NCBI GenBank assembly: GCA_937900975.1
Contig: CALCPC010000111.1
Coordinates: 1-6,461, forward strand
Origin: an uncultured Paracoccaceae bacterium
GTDB taxonomy: Bacteria > Pseudomonadota > Alphaproteobacteria > Rhodobacterales > Rhodobacteraceae
Length of the DNA stretch: 6,461 bases
Direction of reading: 5' to 3'
Part shown: piece by piece, positions 1 through 6,461 of the stretch
Position numbering within the stretch: the stretch's first letter is position 1
How the letters are laid out: each line of letters begins with the position of its first letter
Notes under the pieces: generated by a model
What the model saw: only the letters and a program-made list of their open reading frames with translations
Database searches by the model: none
What the model was told of the DNA's origin: nothing
Translations under genes and position numbers: made by a program

Positions 1-1
1 A

Positions 2-520
2 ACGGACCGCGTGATCCTGGGTCTTGTGCTGTTCGCGCCGGGCTGCACCTATCCCGCCCACGCCCATGACGGGATCACGGAAAGCTATATCTGCCTCTCG
101 GGCGCTGTGTCAGAGAACCACCAAGGGGTGTATGTGCCGGGGTCGCTGATCTTCAATCCGCCCGCGCATCTTCACCGGATCACCGTCAGCACCCGCACGC
201 CCGCGCTTTTGATCTATGCCTGGATCGGGCAATCTGCAGCGCTGGCTGAGCAAAAGATGGTTTTCTCGCGGCCCCGGCGGCCACGCGCGCGCTCAGCGCT
301 AGCGCTGCGCGCTGCGCGGGCCCACCGCCGCCGCGGGTTTCGACGCTTCCAGCACTCGGTTTTGCTATCACCCGGCAGCGGCGCGCAATGCCGCGATGTT
401 GCGGCCATAATCGGCCTCTGTCCCGCCGCGGAAAACCGCGGATCCCGCAACCAAAACGTCAGCCCCGGCGCGAGCGCAGAGGCCCGCGGTGTCGGGCGCG
501 ACACCGCCGTCGACCTCTAA
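2..520 (+). CDS. Partial cupin, DMSP-lyase-like (DddL/DddQ family), 3' end doubtful
   Basis: This is the C-terminal part of a cupin protein whose start lies outside the window. The frame is open from position 2. The metal-binding cupin motif is visible as His codons at 59 and 65, Glu at 80 and Tyr at 86, followed by a glycine turn, the second-motif His at 173 and a closing Y-A-W-I-G at 215-229. This His/Glu/Tyr/His arrangement and the Y-x-W-x-G ending are typical of the cupin DMSP lyases, which cleave dimethylsulfoniopropionate to DMS and acrylate using a bound metal. The first motif reads HxHx4ExY, one residue longer than the HxHx3ExY I recall for the family, so the substrate is not certain. 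After about 270 the translation becomes an Arg/Ala-rich tail of roughly 80 residues that does not look like the family and overlaps the convergent rpe by 153 bases. The natural end is probably near 250-302 (stops in the other two frames lie at 247-249 and 300-302), with a frameshift or a lost stop. Family call moderate; 3' boundary weak. Confidence 0.6.
   Translation, partial: TDRVILGLVLFAPGCTYPAHAHDGITESYICLSGAVSENHQGVYVPGSLIFNPPAHLHRITVSTRTPALLIYAWIGQSAALAEQKMVFSRPRRPRARSALALRAARAHRRRGFRRFQHSVLLSPGSGAQCRDVAAIIGLCPAAENRGSRNQNVSPGASAEARGVGRDTAVDL
289..312. terminator. Palindrome between the cupin domain and rpe, possible two-way terminator
   Basis: Positions 294-307 form a perfect 14-base palindrome centred on CTAG (CAGCGCTAGCGCTG). 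After one mismatch, four more pairs extend it to 289-312. It lies past the end of the recognisable cupin domain and about 55 bases beyond the rpe stop, which is where a shared terminator for the two convergent genes would be expected. There is no T-run directly after the stem on either strand, so it is not a standard Rho-independent terminator. The surrounding stretch (270-340) is very GC-rich and offers further weak pairings. Confidence 0.3.
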
Positions 521-1054
521 CCAAATCGGGCGCTCACCGATCATCGCGCGGGCATCGGCGATCTTTGAGACAATGGCATGGGTGAACTTCTGCCCCCCAA
601 AGCCCGGGTTGATCGTCATCACCAAAATCAAGTCGATGCGGTCCAGACAATGGGCCAGGACCGAAAGCGGCGTGGTGATGTTCAGCGCGACCCCCGCTTT
701 ACACCCCAATTCCCGGATGTGTTGAAGCGAGCGGTCAAGATGCGGACCGGCCTCTGCATGGACCGTCAACACATCGCTTCCAGCCTTGGCGAAAGCCTCC
801 AAATAAGGGTCCGCCGGCGCGATCATCAGGTGCACGTCCATCACGGTCCGAACATGCGGTCGGATTGCGGCGACGACATTCGGGCCCATCGTCAGGTTTG
901 GGACAAAATGCCCGTCCATCGGATCGACATGGATCCAGTCGGCGCCCTGACGCTCCACCGCCTGGATCTCGGCGCCGAGCGCGGCAAAATCCGCCGACAA
1001 GATCGAAGGCGCGATCTTGATGGGGCGCGCGGGATCGAAAACGGGGGCTGGCAT
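368..1054 (-). CDS. rpe: Ribulose-phosphate 3-epimerase
   Basis: This cytosolic TIM-barrel enzyme interconverts D-ribulose 5-phosphate and D-xylulose 5-phosphate in the pentose phosphate pathway (and the Calvin cycle where present). At 228 residues it has normal family length. Visible motifs are A-P-S-I-L-S-A-D (15-22), the first catalytic segment H42-x-D44 with M46 and D47 followed by G-H-F-V-P-N, D-V-H-L-M (73-77, metal His75), N-P-G-F-G-G-Q (149-155) and the second catalytic Asp182 in E-V-D-G-G. The phosphate-binding G-S-A-V-F lies near 194-198. Residue 45 is Pro where I would expect Val or Ile (D-P-M-D-G), and 126-127 read I-T where P-G or P-A is usual, so this is a somewhat divergent copy. 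It follows the dehydrogenase gene after only 5 bases and is probably co-transcribed. No strong ribosome-binding site precedes the ATG, which suggests translational coupling. Confidence 0.95.
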   Translation of the reverse strand: MPAPVFDPARPIKIAPSILSADFAALGAEIQAVERQGADWIHVDPMDGHFVPNLTMGPNVVAAIRPHVRTVMDVHLMIAPADPYLEAFAKAGSDVLTVHAEAGPHLDRSLQHIRELGCKAGVALNITTPLSVLAHCLDRIDLILVMTINPGFGGQKFTHAIVSKIADARAMIGERPIWLEVDGGVAPDTAGLCARAGADVLVAGSAVFRGGTEADYGRNIAALRAAAG

Positions 1055-1059
1055 CCGAT

Positions 1060-1923
1060 CTAGGCGCGGGTCAGCCGGCGCATCAGGCTTGACGTATCCC
1101 AGCGCCCGCCGCCCATGGCCTGAACCTCCTTGTAGTACTGGTCGATCATCGCCTTCAGCGGCAGTTGCGCGCCGTTAGCATTAGCCTCTGCCAGACAAAT
1201 GCCCAGATCCTTGCGCATCCAATCGACCGCAAAGCCGAAGTCGAACTGATCCTGCAGCATGGTCGCTCCGCGGTTTTCCAGCTGCCAGGAGCCCGCAGCC
1301 CCTTTTGAGATCACGTCGAGCACGGCCGCCCCGTCGAGCCCTGCTTTGGCCGAGAAGTTCATCCCCTCCGCAAGCCCCTGCAAAAGCCCGGCGATACAAA
1401 TCTGATTGACCATTTTGGTCAATTGCCCGGCCCCCGACGCCCCCATCAGACGGCAGGATTTGGCAAAAGCGGCGATCACAGGCTCAACCCGGGCATAGGG
1501 CGCAGCGTCGCCGCCGCACATCACGGTCAAGGCGCCATTCTCGGCCCCCGCTTGCCCGCCCGACACAGGCGCATCGATGAAATCGAAGGTCTCGGCCGCG
1601 GCATAAAGCTCCCGCGCGGCTTCGGCCGATGCGGTCGTGTGGTCGACAAAAACGGCGCCCTCGGCCATCGCCGGGAACGCGCCCTCAGCCCCCGTCGTTA
1701 CGCTGCGCAGGTCGTCATCGTTGCCGACACAGGCAAAAACGAACTCCGCACCCTCTGCCGCGCGTGCAGGCGTTGGCGCCGCGCGCCCGCCATGCTGTCC
1801 AACCCAGGCCTCGGATTTCGCTGCGGTCCGGTTGTAGACCACGACGTCATGCCCTTTGGCCGCGAGATGTCCGGCCATCGGAAAGCCCATCCCCCCGAGC
1901 CCCAGAAACGCGCATCTTGCCAT
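1060..1923 (-). CDS. NAD(P)-dependent beta-hydroxyacid dehydrogenase (3-hydroxyisobutyrate dehydrogenase family)
   Basis: A 287-residue, full-length member of the beta-hydroxyacid dehydrogenase family, which includes 3-hydroxyisobutyrate dehydrogenase, tartronate semialdehyde reductase and related glyoxylate/succinic semialdehyde reductases. The N-terminal Rossmann fold shows G-L-G-G-M-G (8-13). The second strand ends in N-R-T (31-33), an arginine placement that in this family often goes with NADPH use. The substrate loop D-A-P-V-S-G-G is at 117-123, the catalytic Lys170 sits in G-A-G-Q-L-T-K, N173 follows it, and W-M-R-K-D (235-239) lies in the all-helical C-terminal domain. The exact substrate cannot be read from sequence. 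The ATG at 1921-1923 is preceded by a good Shine-Dalgarno (GGGAGAAGG). It is the first gene of a two-gene unit with rpe and is divergent from the acylase gene, so its promoter must lie within or close to 1924-2005. Confidence 0.9.
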   Translation of the reverse strand: MARCAFLGLGGMGFPMAGHLAAKGHDVVVYNRTAAKSEAWVGQHGGRAAPTPARAAEGAEFVFACVGNDDDLRSVTTGAEGAFPAMAEGAVFVDHTTASAEAARELYAAAETFDFIDAPVSGGQAGAENGALTVMCGGDAAPYARVEPVIAAFAKSCRLMGASGAGQLTKMVNQICIAGLLQGLAEGMNFSAKAGLDGAAVLDVISKGAAGSWQLENRGATMLQDQFDFGFAVDWMRKDLGICLAEANANGAQLPLKAMIDQYYKEVQAMGGGRWDTSSLMRRLTRA

Positions 1924-2005
1924 TGCCTTCTCCCTCGCATCTGGTTTGGCCCCACCTGCCTTGCTATCGCTTGCGGGTCAAGCATGCTGCGGTCAAGGTG
2001 GGCGC
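1924..2005. promoter_or_regulatory. Divergent intergenic region with short repeats
   Basis: These 82 bases separate the starts of the dehydrogenase gene (minus) and the acylase gene (plus) and should contain both promoters. GGTCAAG occurs twice in the same orientation, at 1976-1982 and 1991-1997, 15 bases apart. On the minus strand each copy reads TTGACC, which resembles a -35 box, but I find no convincing -10 at standard spacing. A small inverted repeat, GCTTG-N5-CAAGC, covers 1969-1983, and the palindrome AGCATGCT follows at 1981-1988. These could form an operator or be chance. The second GGTCAAG also overlaps the likely Shine-Dalgarno of the acylase gene (AAGGTGG). Confidence 0.3.
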
Positions 2006-4471
2006 ATGATCAGGATCTTCCGTTGGCTGGTGCGCCTTCTTGGCCTTGCTTTCGTTTTGGCGGTGGGGGCTGTGGCGCTTGCCTACTACCTCGCCGCGCA
2101 CTCGCTGCCCCAATACGACGCCACCTGGACGCTGGACCGGCTAGAGCGGCCGGTCGAGATTGTCCGCGACAGCCATGCCGTGCCCCATATCTTTGGGGAG
2201 ACCGACCAAGATGTCTTTTTCGGGCTTGGCTTCGCCCATGCCCAAGACCGGCTTTGGCAGATGACCCTGATGCGCCGCACGGTTGAGGGGCGGCTGTCGG
2301 AGGTTTTTGGTCAAGAGACCGTATCCATCGACCATCTGATGCGCGCCCTCGATCTCTATGGGCTGGCCATTGCAGCGGTCGACCGTCAAAGCCCGGAAGT
2401 CCGGGCAGAGCTTCAGGCCTATGCCGACGGCGTCAACGCCTATCTCGACCTCATCCAGGCGGAGGCTTTGGGGCGCGGCGCGCCAGAATTCTTTCTCTTT
2501 CCCCCCCGCGTCGCGCCCTGGACCCCCGCCGACAGCATCGCAATCCAAAAGCTGATGGCCTTTCAGTTGACCGACATGGCCAGCCGCGAGGTTCTGCGCG
2601 CAGCGCTTTCGCTGCGCCTCCCCGAAGAGCGCGTCGAGGATTTGATGCCAAGGGCGCCCGCCGCGACCATGGCCCTGCCCGACTATGCCGCGACGCTCGG
2701 CCCTGTTCGGTTCGCAGCCGCCCCCCCGCCCGTGCCGGCGCACCCCCTGTCCCCAATCGCGCCAGTCGGGCGCGCCGGCGCGTCCAACGCTTGGGCCGCC
2801 GCACCCGCCCGGGCCGCCGCCGCCGCACCGCTTTTGGCCAATGATCCGCATCTGCCGCTTTACGCGCCAGGCTTTTGGATGCTGGCACGGCTAGAGCTTC
2901 AGGACGGCGGCGTTATCGGCGGAACGATACCAGGGCTGCCGGCGGTGCTGATCGGTCGGTCGAACCGGCTCGCCTGGGGGCTGACAACGGCCTACCTCGA
3001 CGACCAGGACCTCTATATCGAACGCCTCGATCCCGCAGATCCAGACCGCTACCAAACACCCGACGGGTTCCAACGGTTTGAAGCGCGCGACACCATTATC
3101 CAAGTCAAAGACGCGCCACCTGTAACCCGCCGGCTGCGCTGGTCGCGCCATGGCCCGGTGATCCCCGCCCCCCATTATGACGCCGCCGCCGTGACGCCCG
3201 AGGGGCATGTCGCCACGCTGCGCTGGACGGCCCTGACGGCCGAGGACCGGACGGTCGCAGCGATGCTCGCCATGATGCGGGCAGGCTCCATCGCCGAGGC
3301 GCTGAGCGCCGGGGAGGATGTCCTCGCGCCCGCGCAAAACATCATGCTTGCCGACCGCAACGGGATCGCGATGAAGGCGCTTGGCGCAGCGCCGATCCGC
3401 AGTCAAAGCTCGGTCAGCCTGGGGCGCATTCCCTCGGCGGGTTGGGCCGCCGAAAACGACTGGACGGGGTTTTTCGACTACGCGACCAATCCCGAAAGCA
3501 CGGCGCCCGCGGGCGGCGTTCTGGCCAACACCAACAATCGCCTCACCGACCTGCCCTACCCGCGTCACTGGAGCTTCGACTGGGGCGATAGTCACCGGAT
3601 CCAACGCGCCGAGCGGCTGCTGAATGGGCGAGAATTTCATACCCTCGACAGCTTTGTCGAAATTCAGACCGACAGTATCTCCCCCGCCGCCCGCGCGCTC
3701 CTGCCGCTGATCGCGCGCAATCTTTGGTTTCAAGGAGAGGCCGCCGCCGAGGGCACGGTCGAACGCCAGCGCCAGATCGCGCTCGAAGCGCTCGCCGCCT
3801 GGACCGGGGAGATGAGCGAACACAGCTTCGAGCCGCTGATCTATACGGCCTGGATCCGAGAGCTGCAGCGTCGCCTCATCGTCGACGATCTCGGCCCCTT
3901 AGCCGCGAAACGCCGAACGCCGATCCCGATCTTTCTCGAACGCGTGTTCCGCAATGTGGGCGGTGCGGCGGCCTGGTGCGACATCCGCCAGTCCGAAACC
4001 GTGGAGGATTGTGAGAGCTTGGCCCGCATATCGCTTGACGCAGCGCTCTTGTCGCTGTCCGAAACCCACGGACCGCGGATCGAAAGCTGGCGCTGGGGCG
4101 CGGCCCACCAGGCCTTGCACCGTCATCAGGCACTCGGCCGGGTCCCAGGGCTCGGGTGGCTTGTCAACATCCGCCAAGAAACACCGGGCGGCGATCACAC
4201 CCTGCTGCGCGGCGCCATGCGTGGCTTTGGCGCGCAGCCCTTCACGAATGTGCATGCCAGCGGGCTGCGCATGGTGGTCGATTTCGCCGACCCCGAAAGC
4301 TCTGTCATCATCGCAGCCACAGGGCAAAGCGGGCATGTCTTCTCGCGCCACTATGACGACCTGTCGCTGATCTGGCGACGGCTGGAATACATCCCGATGA
4401 CGCTCGACCCGACGCTGGCGCGAGGGGGCGCTGTCGGCGTGACCCGGCTGCGACCGGCCGGCGGGGACTGA
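2006..4471 (+). CDS. Penicillin acylase family Ntn hydrolase, membrane-anchored or exported
   Basis: An 821-residue amidase precursor of the penicillin/cephalosporin/acyl-homoserine-lactone acylase family. A basic N-terminus followed by a hydrophobic helix (about 11-30) directs it to the membrane or periplasm. The alpha-chain region carries P-H-I-F (60-63) and F-A-H-A-Q-D-R-L-W-Q (76-85). A Pro/Ala-rich linker (238-258) precedes the self-cleavage site: Ser260 in G-A-S-N-A-W would become the beta-chain N-terminal nucleophile. Then come N-D-P-H-L (279-283), G-G-T-I-P-G-L-P (305-312), H-G-P-V-I (382-386) and an Asn-rich catalytic segment (508-511). C658 and C669 could form a disulfide. The C-terminal G-Q-S-G-H-V-F-S-R-H-Y (773-783) matches the family, with His where Asn is common. 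His282 is beta residue 23, as in cephalosporin and AHL acylases rather than the Gln of E. coli penicillin G acylase. The ATG at 2006 was chosen because AAGGTGG lies just upstream and the signal helix follows; a TTG 150 bases upstream would run into the divergent gene. The substrate is unknown. Confidence 0.92.
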   Translation: MIRIFRWLVRLLGLAFVLAVGAVALAYYLAAHSLPQYDATWTLDRLERPVEIVRDSHAVPHIFGETDQDVFFGLGFAHAQDRLWQMTLMRRTVEGRLSEVFGQETVSIDHLMRALDLYGLAIAAVDRQSPEVRAELQAYADGVNAYLDLIQAEALGRGAPEFFLFPPRVAPWTPADSIAIQKLMAFQLTDMASREVLRAALSLRLPEERVEDLMPRAPAATMALPDYAATLGPVRFAAAPPPVPAHPLSPIAPVGRAGASNAWAAAPARAAAAAPLLANDPHLPLYAPGFWMLARLELQDGGVIGGTIPGLPAVLIGRSNRLAWGLTTAYLDDQDLYIERLDPADPDRYQTPDGFQRFEARDTIIQVKDAPPVTRRLRWSRHGPVIPAPHYDAAAVTPEGHVATLRWTALTAEDRTVAAMLAMMRAGSIAEALSAGEDVLAPAQNIMLADRNGIAMKALGAAPIRSQSSVSLGRIPSAGWAAENDWTGFFDYATNPESTAPAGGVLANTNNRLTDLPYPRHWSFDWGDSHRIQRAERLLNGREFHTLDSFVEIQTDSISPAARALLPLIARNLWFQGEAAAEGTVERQRQIALEALAAWTGEMSEHSFEPLIYTAWIRELQRRLIVDDLGPLAAKRRTPIPIFLERVFRNVGGAAAWCDIRQSETVEDCESLARISLDAALLSLSETHGPRIESWRWGAAHQALHRHQALGRVPGLGWLVNIRQETPGGDHTLLRGAMRGFGAQPFTNVHASGLRMVVDFADPESSVIIAATGQSGHVFSRHYDDLSLIWRRLEYIPMTLDPTLARGGAVGVTRLRPAGGD

Positions 4472-4475
4472 CCCC

Positions 4476-4540
4476 GCCCCTCACCCGCCTGGCGGAGGCG
4501 GGGTGGGCGGGTGGGAGCCTCCGCCAGGCGGGTGAGGGGC
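4476..4540. terminator. Perfect 24-bp hairpin with G-quadruplex loop, shared terminator region
   Basis: The left arm 4476-4499 and right arm 4517-4540 are exact reverse complements over 24 bases. The 17-base loop (4500-4516) reads GGGGTGGGCGGGTGGGA: four G-tracts separated by single bases. The hairpin starts 4 bases after the acylase stop and ends 25 bases before the sufS stop, so it sits where both convergent transcripts would end. There is no U-run on either side, so termination, if it occurs here, is not of the textbook kind; a role in blocking read-through or protecting 3' ends is also possible. Each arm contains the small palindrome CCGCCTGGCGG or its complement, a feature seen in dispersed palindromic repeats. 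Confidence 0.7.
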
Positions 4541-4565
4541 AGTGCAGGTGCGGATGCCAGCCCGG

Positions 4566-5786
<1,221 letters not shown>

Positions 5787-5789
5787 TGT

Positions 5790-6374
5790 TCAGAGTGTCT
5801 CCACCATTGGGATCCCCGCTATTGCCGCAAGTAGGCCAAGCGCGATCGAGATCACCATGAGTGTGACAAAAACACCCCCGAAGACCGCCCAGTTCCGCTC
5901 AAACCCATGAAGCTCGGCCACGAAAGCGGTGAGGGCCCAGAAAAGCCAAACCATCGTGTAGAGGATAAGAAGCGAGGCAAGCGGCGTAAAAACCAGGAAA
6001 AGCAGCGCCTGCGCCAAAAGAAGCAGCGTCGAGCAGACCTGGAACCACGCCAAAAGCGCGATGCTTCCGGGATAGCCGCCCATCCCGCCGAACCAGCGCC
6101 CAACAGTGACCGCAAGCGAGGCCGTCACAAGCATGAACAGCACCTGCTGAACCCCCAGCAACAGAGGGTTCGACATCAAGACGGCATAGGCGCCAACGGC
6201 CGCGTCCGGCATCGGGCGAAAAAGAACCGCCTGAAGCATCGTGCCCACGACGATCGCAAGGGTTCCGATTTGAACCGACACGCGCGGGGGTAGGCCCGCC
6301 AGCAACACCTGGCGGGCGGCCTGTCGCGGACGCAACAGGCTGTCCTTGACCAAACCGGTCCAGTCTGAAGTCAT
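5790..6374 (-). CDS. Yip1-like five-helix inner-membrane protein
   Basis: A 194-residue hydrophobic protein with a short amphipathic N-terminus (1-30) and about five membrane helices (roughly 33-52, 62-92, 103-128, 131-154 and 164-187). The G-G-M-G-G-Y-P-G-S segment (96-104), followed by I-A-L-L-A-W-F-Q, resembles the bacterial Yip1 (Pfam Yip1/DUF1282-type) signature. The molecular function is not known. It begins directly at the stop of the upstream membrane-protein gene and ends 3 bases before sufS. From memory, Yip1-like genes sit between sufD and sufS in Rhodobacteraceae suf operons, which would fit this layout. No catalytic residues are evident. Confident as a real membrane protein; the family name is somewhat less certain. 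Confidence 0.85.
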   Translation of the reverse strand: MTSDWTGLVKDSLLRPRQAARQVLLAGLPPRVSVQIGTLAIVVGTMLQAVLFRPMPDAAVGAYAVLMSNPLLLGVQQVLFMLVTASLAVTVGRWFGGMGGYPGSIALLAWFQVCSTLLLLAQALLFLVFTPLASLLILYTMVWLFWALTAFVAELHGFERNWAVFGGVFVTLMVISIALGLLAAIAGIPMVETL

Positions 6375-6461
6375 TTAGAAAATGCCGTTCATCCACATCA
6401 CCGCCACGCCGACCATCGCAACGATTGCAAGCAGAAGCAACACCAGAAAGCCCCCCCAATG
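6375..6461 (-). CDS. C-terminus of a small membrane protein, partial
   Basis: The minus strand is open from the window edge to a TAA at 6375-6377, giving 28 residues that begin H-W-G-G-F and end W-M-N-G-I-F. Nearly all of them form one hydrophobic stretch (L-V-L-L-L-L-A-I-V-A-M-V-G-V-A-V-M), so the protein ends in a transmembrane helix with a very short tail. The TAA touches the ATG of the Yip1-like gene (TAAATG), which implies co-transcription and translational coupling. A run of seven G on the coding strand (6451-6457) encodes the Trp-Gly-Gly. The family cannot be told from this fragment. By position it belongs to the suf-type operon. Confidence 0.75.
   Translation of the reverse strand, partial: HWGGFLVLLLLAIVAMVGVAVMWMNGIF

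Noticed and set aside
578..1063. A 161-codon plus-strand open frame opposite rpe
   Set aside because: It is the reverse strand of a conserved epimerase; the His/Arg-rich sequence has no recognisable motif.
1856..2005. An upstream in-frame TTG extension of the acylase gene by 50 codons
   Set aside because: It would overlap the divergent dehydrogenase start and place a non-signal-like stretch ahead of an obvious signal/anchor helix. The ATG at 2006 has a good Shine-Dalgarno.
1423..2286. A 287-codon plus-strand open frame across the dehydrogenase and the acylase start
   Set aside because: It is antisense to a clear dehydrogenase and out of frame with the acylase. Its Arg/Pro/Gly-rich composition is typical of GC-rich shadow frames, with no recognisable domain.
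2891..3823. A 310-codon minus-strand open frame inside the acylase gene
   Set aside because: It lies opposite a well-supported Ntn hydrolase, has no domain or ribosome-binding site, and is explained by third-position GC bias. The same holds for 2141-2851 minus and 3899-4351 minus.
6451..6457. A run of seven C (G on the coding strand) as a possible phase-variation or slippage site
   Set aside because: It encodes Trp-Gly-Gly in an intact frame. A similar C7 run at 2721-2727 lies inside the acylase, so such runs appear to be ordinary for this GC-rich sequence.

Overview
The window looks like a chromosomal segment of a GC-rich marine-type alphaproteobacterium, most probably a member of the Rhodobacteraceae/Roseobacter group. 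This rests on the strong GC bias at third codon positions, a cupin resembling roseobacter DMSP lyases, and a suf operon tail containing a Yip1-like membrane protein. The taxonomic call is inference; there is no rRNA or tRNA here. The window is densely coding and mostly ordinary housekeeping and catabolic sequence. I see no CRISPR array, insertion sequence, prophage or RNA gene.

Layout, left to right. (1) Positions 2-520, plus strand: the 3' part of a cupin gene resembling the DddL/DddQ family of dimethylsulfoniopropionate lyases. Its recognisable domain ends near 230-270, and the open frame then runs on into the neighbouring gene, so the 3' end is doubtful. (2) Positions 368-1923, minus strand: a two-gene unit in which a 3-hydroxyisobutyrate-dehydrogenase-type oxidoreductase is followed after 5 bases by rpe (ribulose-phosphate 3-epimerase). 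(3) Positions 1924-2005: a short divergent intergenic region. (4) Positions 2006-4471, plus strand: a membrane-anchored or exported penicillin-acylase-family Ntn hydrolase with a visible self-cleavage site. (5) Positions 4472-4565: a convergent intergenic region holding a perfect 24-bp inverted repeat whose 17-base loop is a four-tract G-quadruplex motif. (6) Positions 4566-6461, minus strand: the end of a suf (iron-sulfur cluster assembly) type operon, namely the C-terminus of a small membrane protein, a Yip1-like five-helix membrane protein and sufS (cysteine desulfurase). These are separated by 0 and 3 bases and are almost certainly co-transcribed.

How the parts fit: sufS mobilises sulfur from cysteine for Fe-S assembly and is the last gene of its operon, ending at the large hairpin that also closes the acylase gene from the other side. 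The dehydrogenase-rpe pair is a carbon-metabolism unit, convergent with the cupin. A link between the hydroxyacid dehydrogenase and DMSP breakdown products is possible but not shown. The most unusual non-coding item is the hairpin with a G-quadruplex loop at 4476-4540. The most unusual coding items are the out-of-family tail of the cupin frame and the D-P-M-D-G active-site segment of Rpe.
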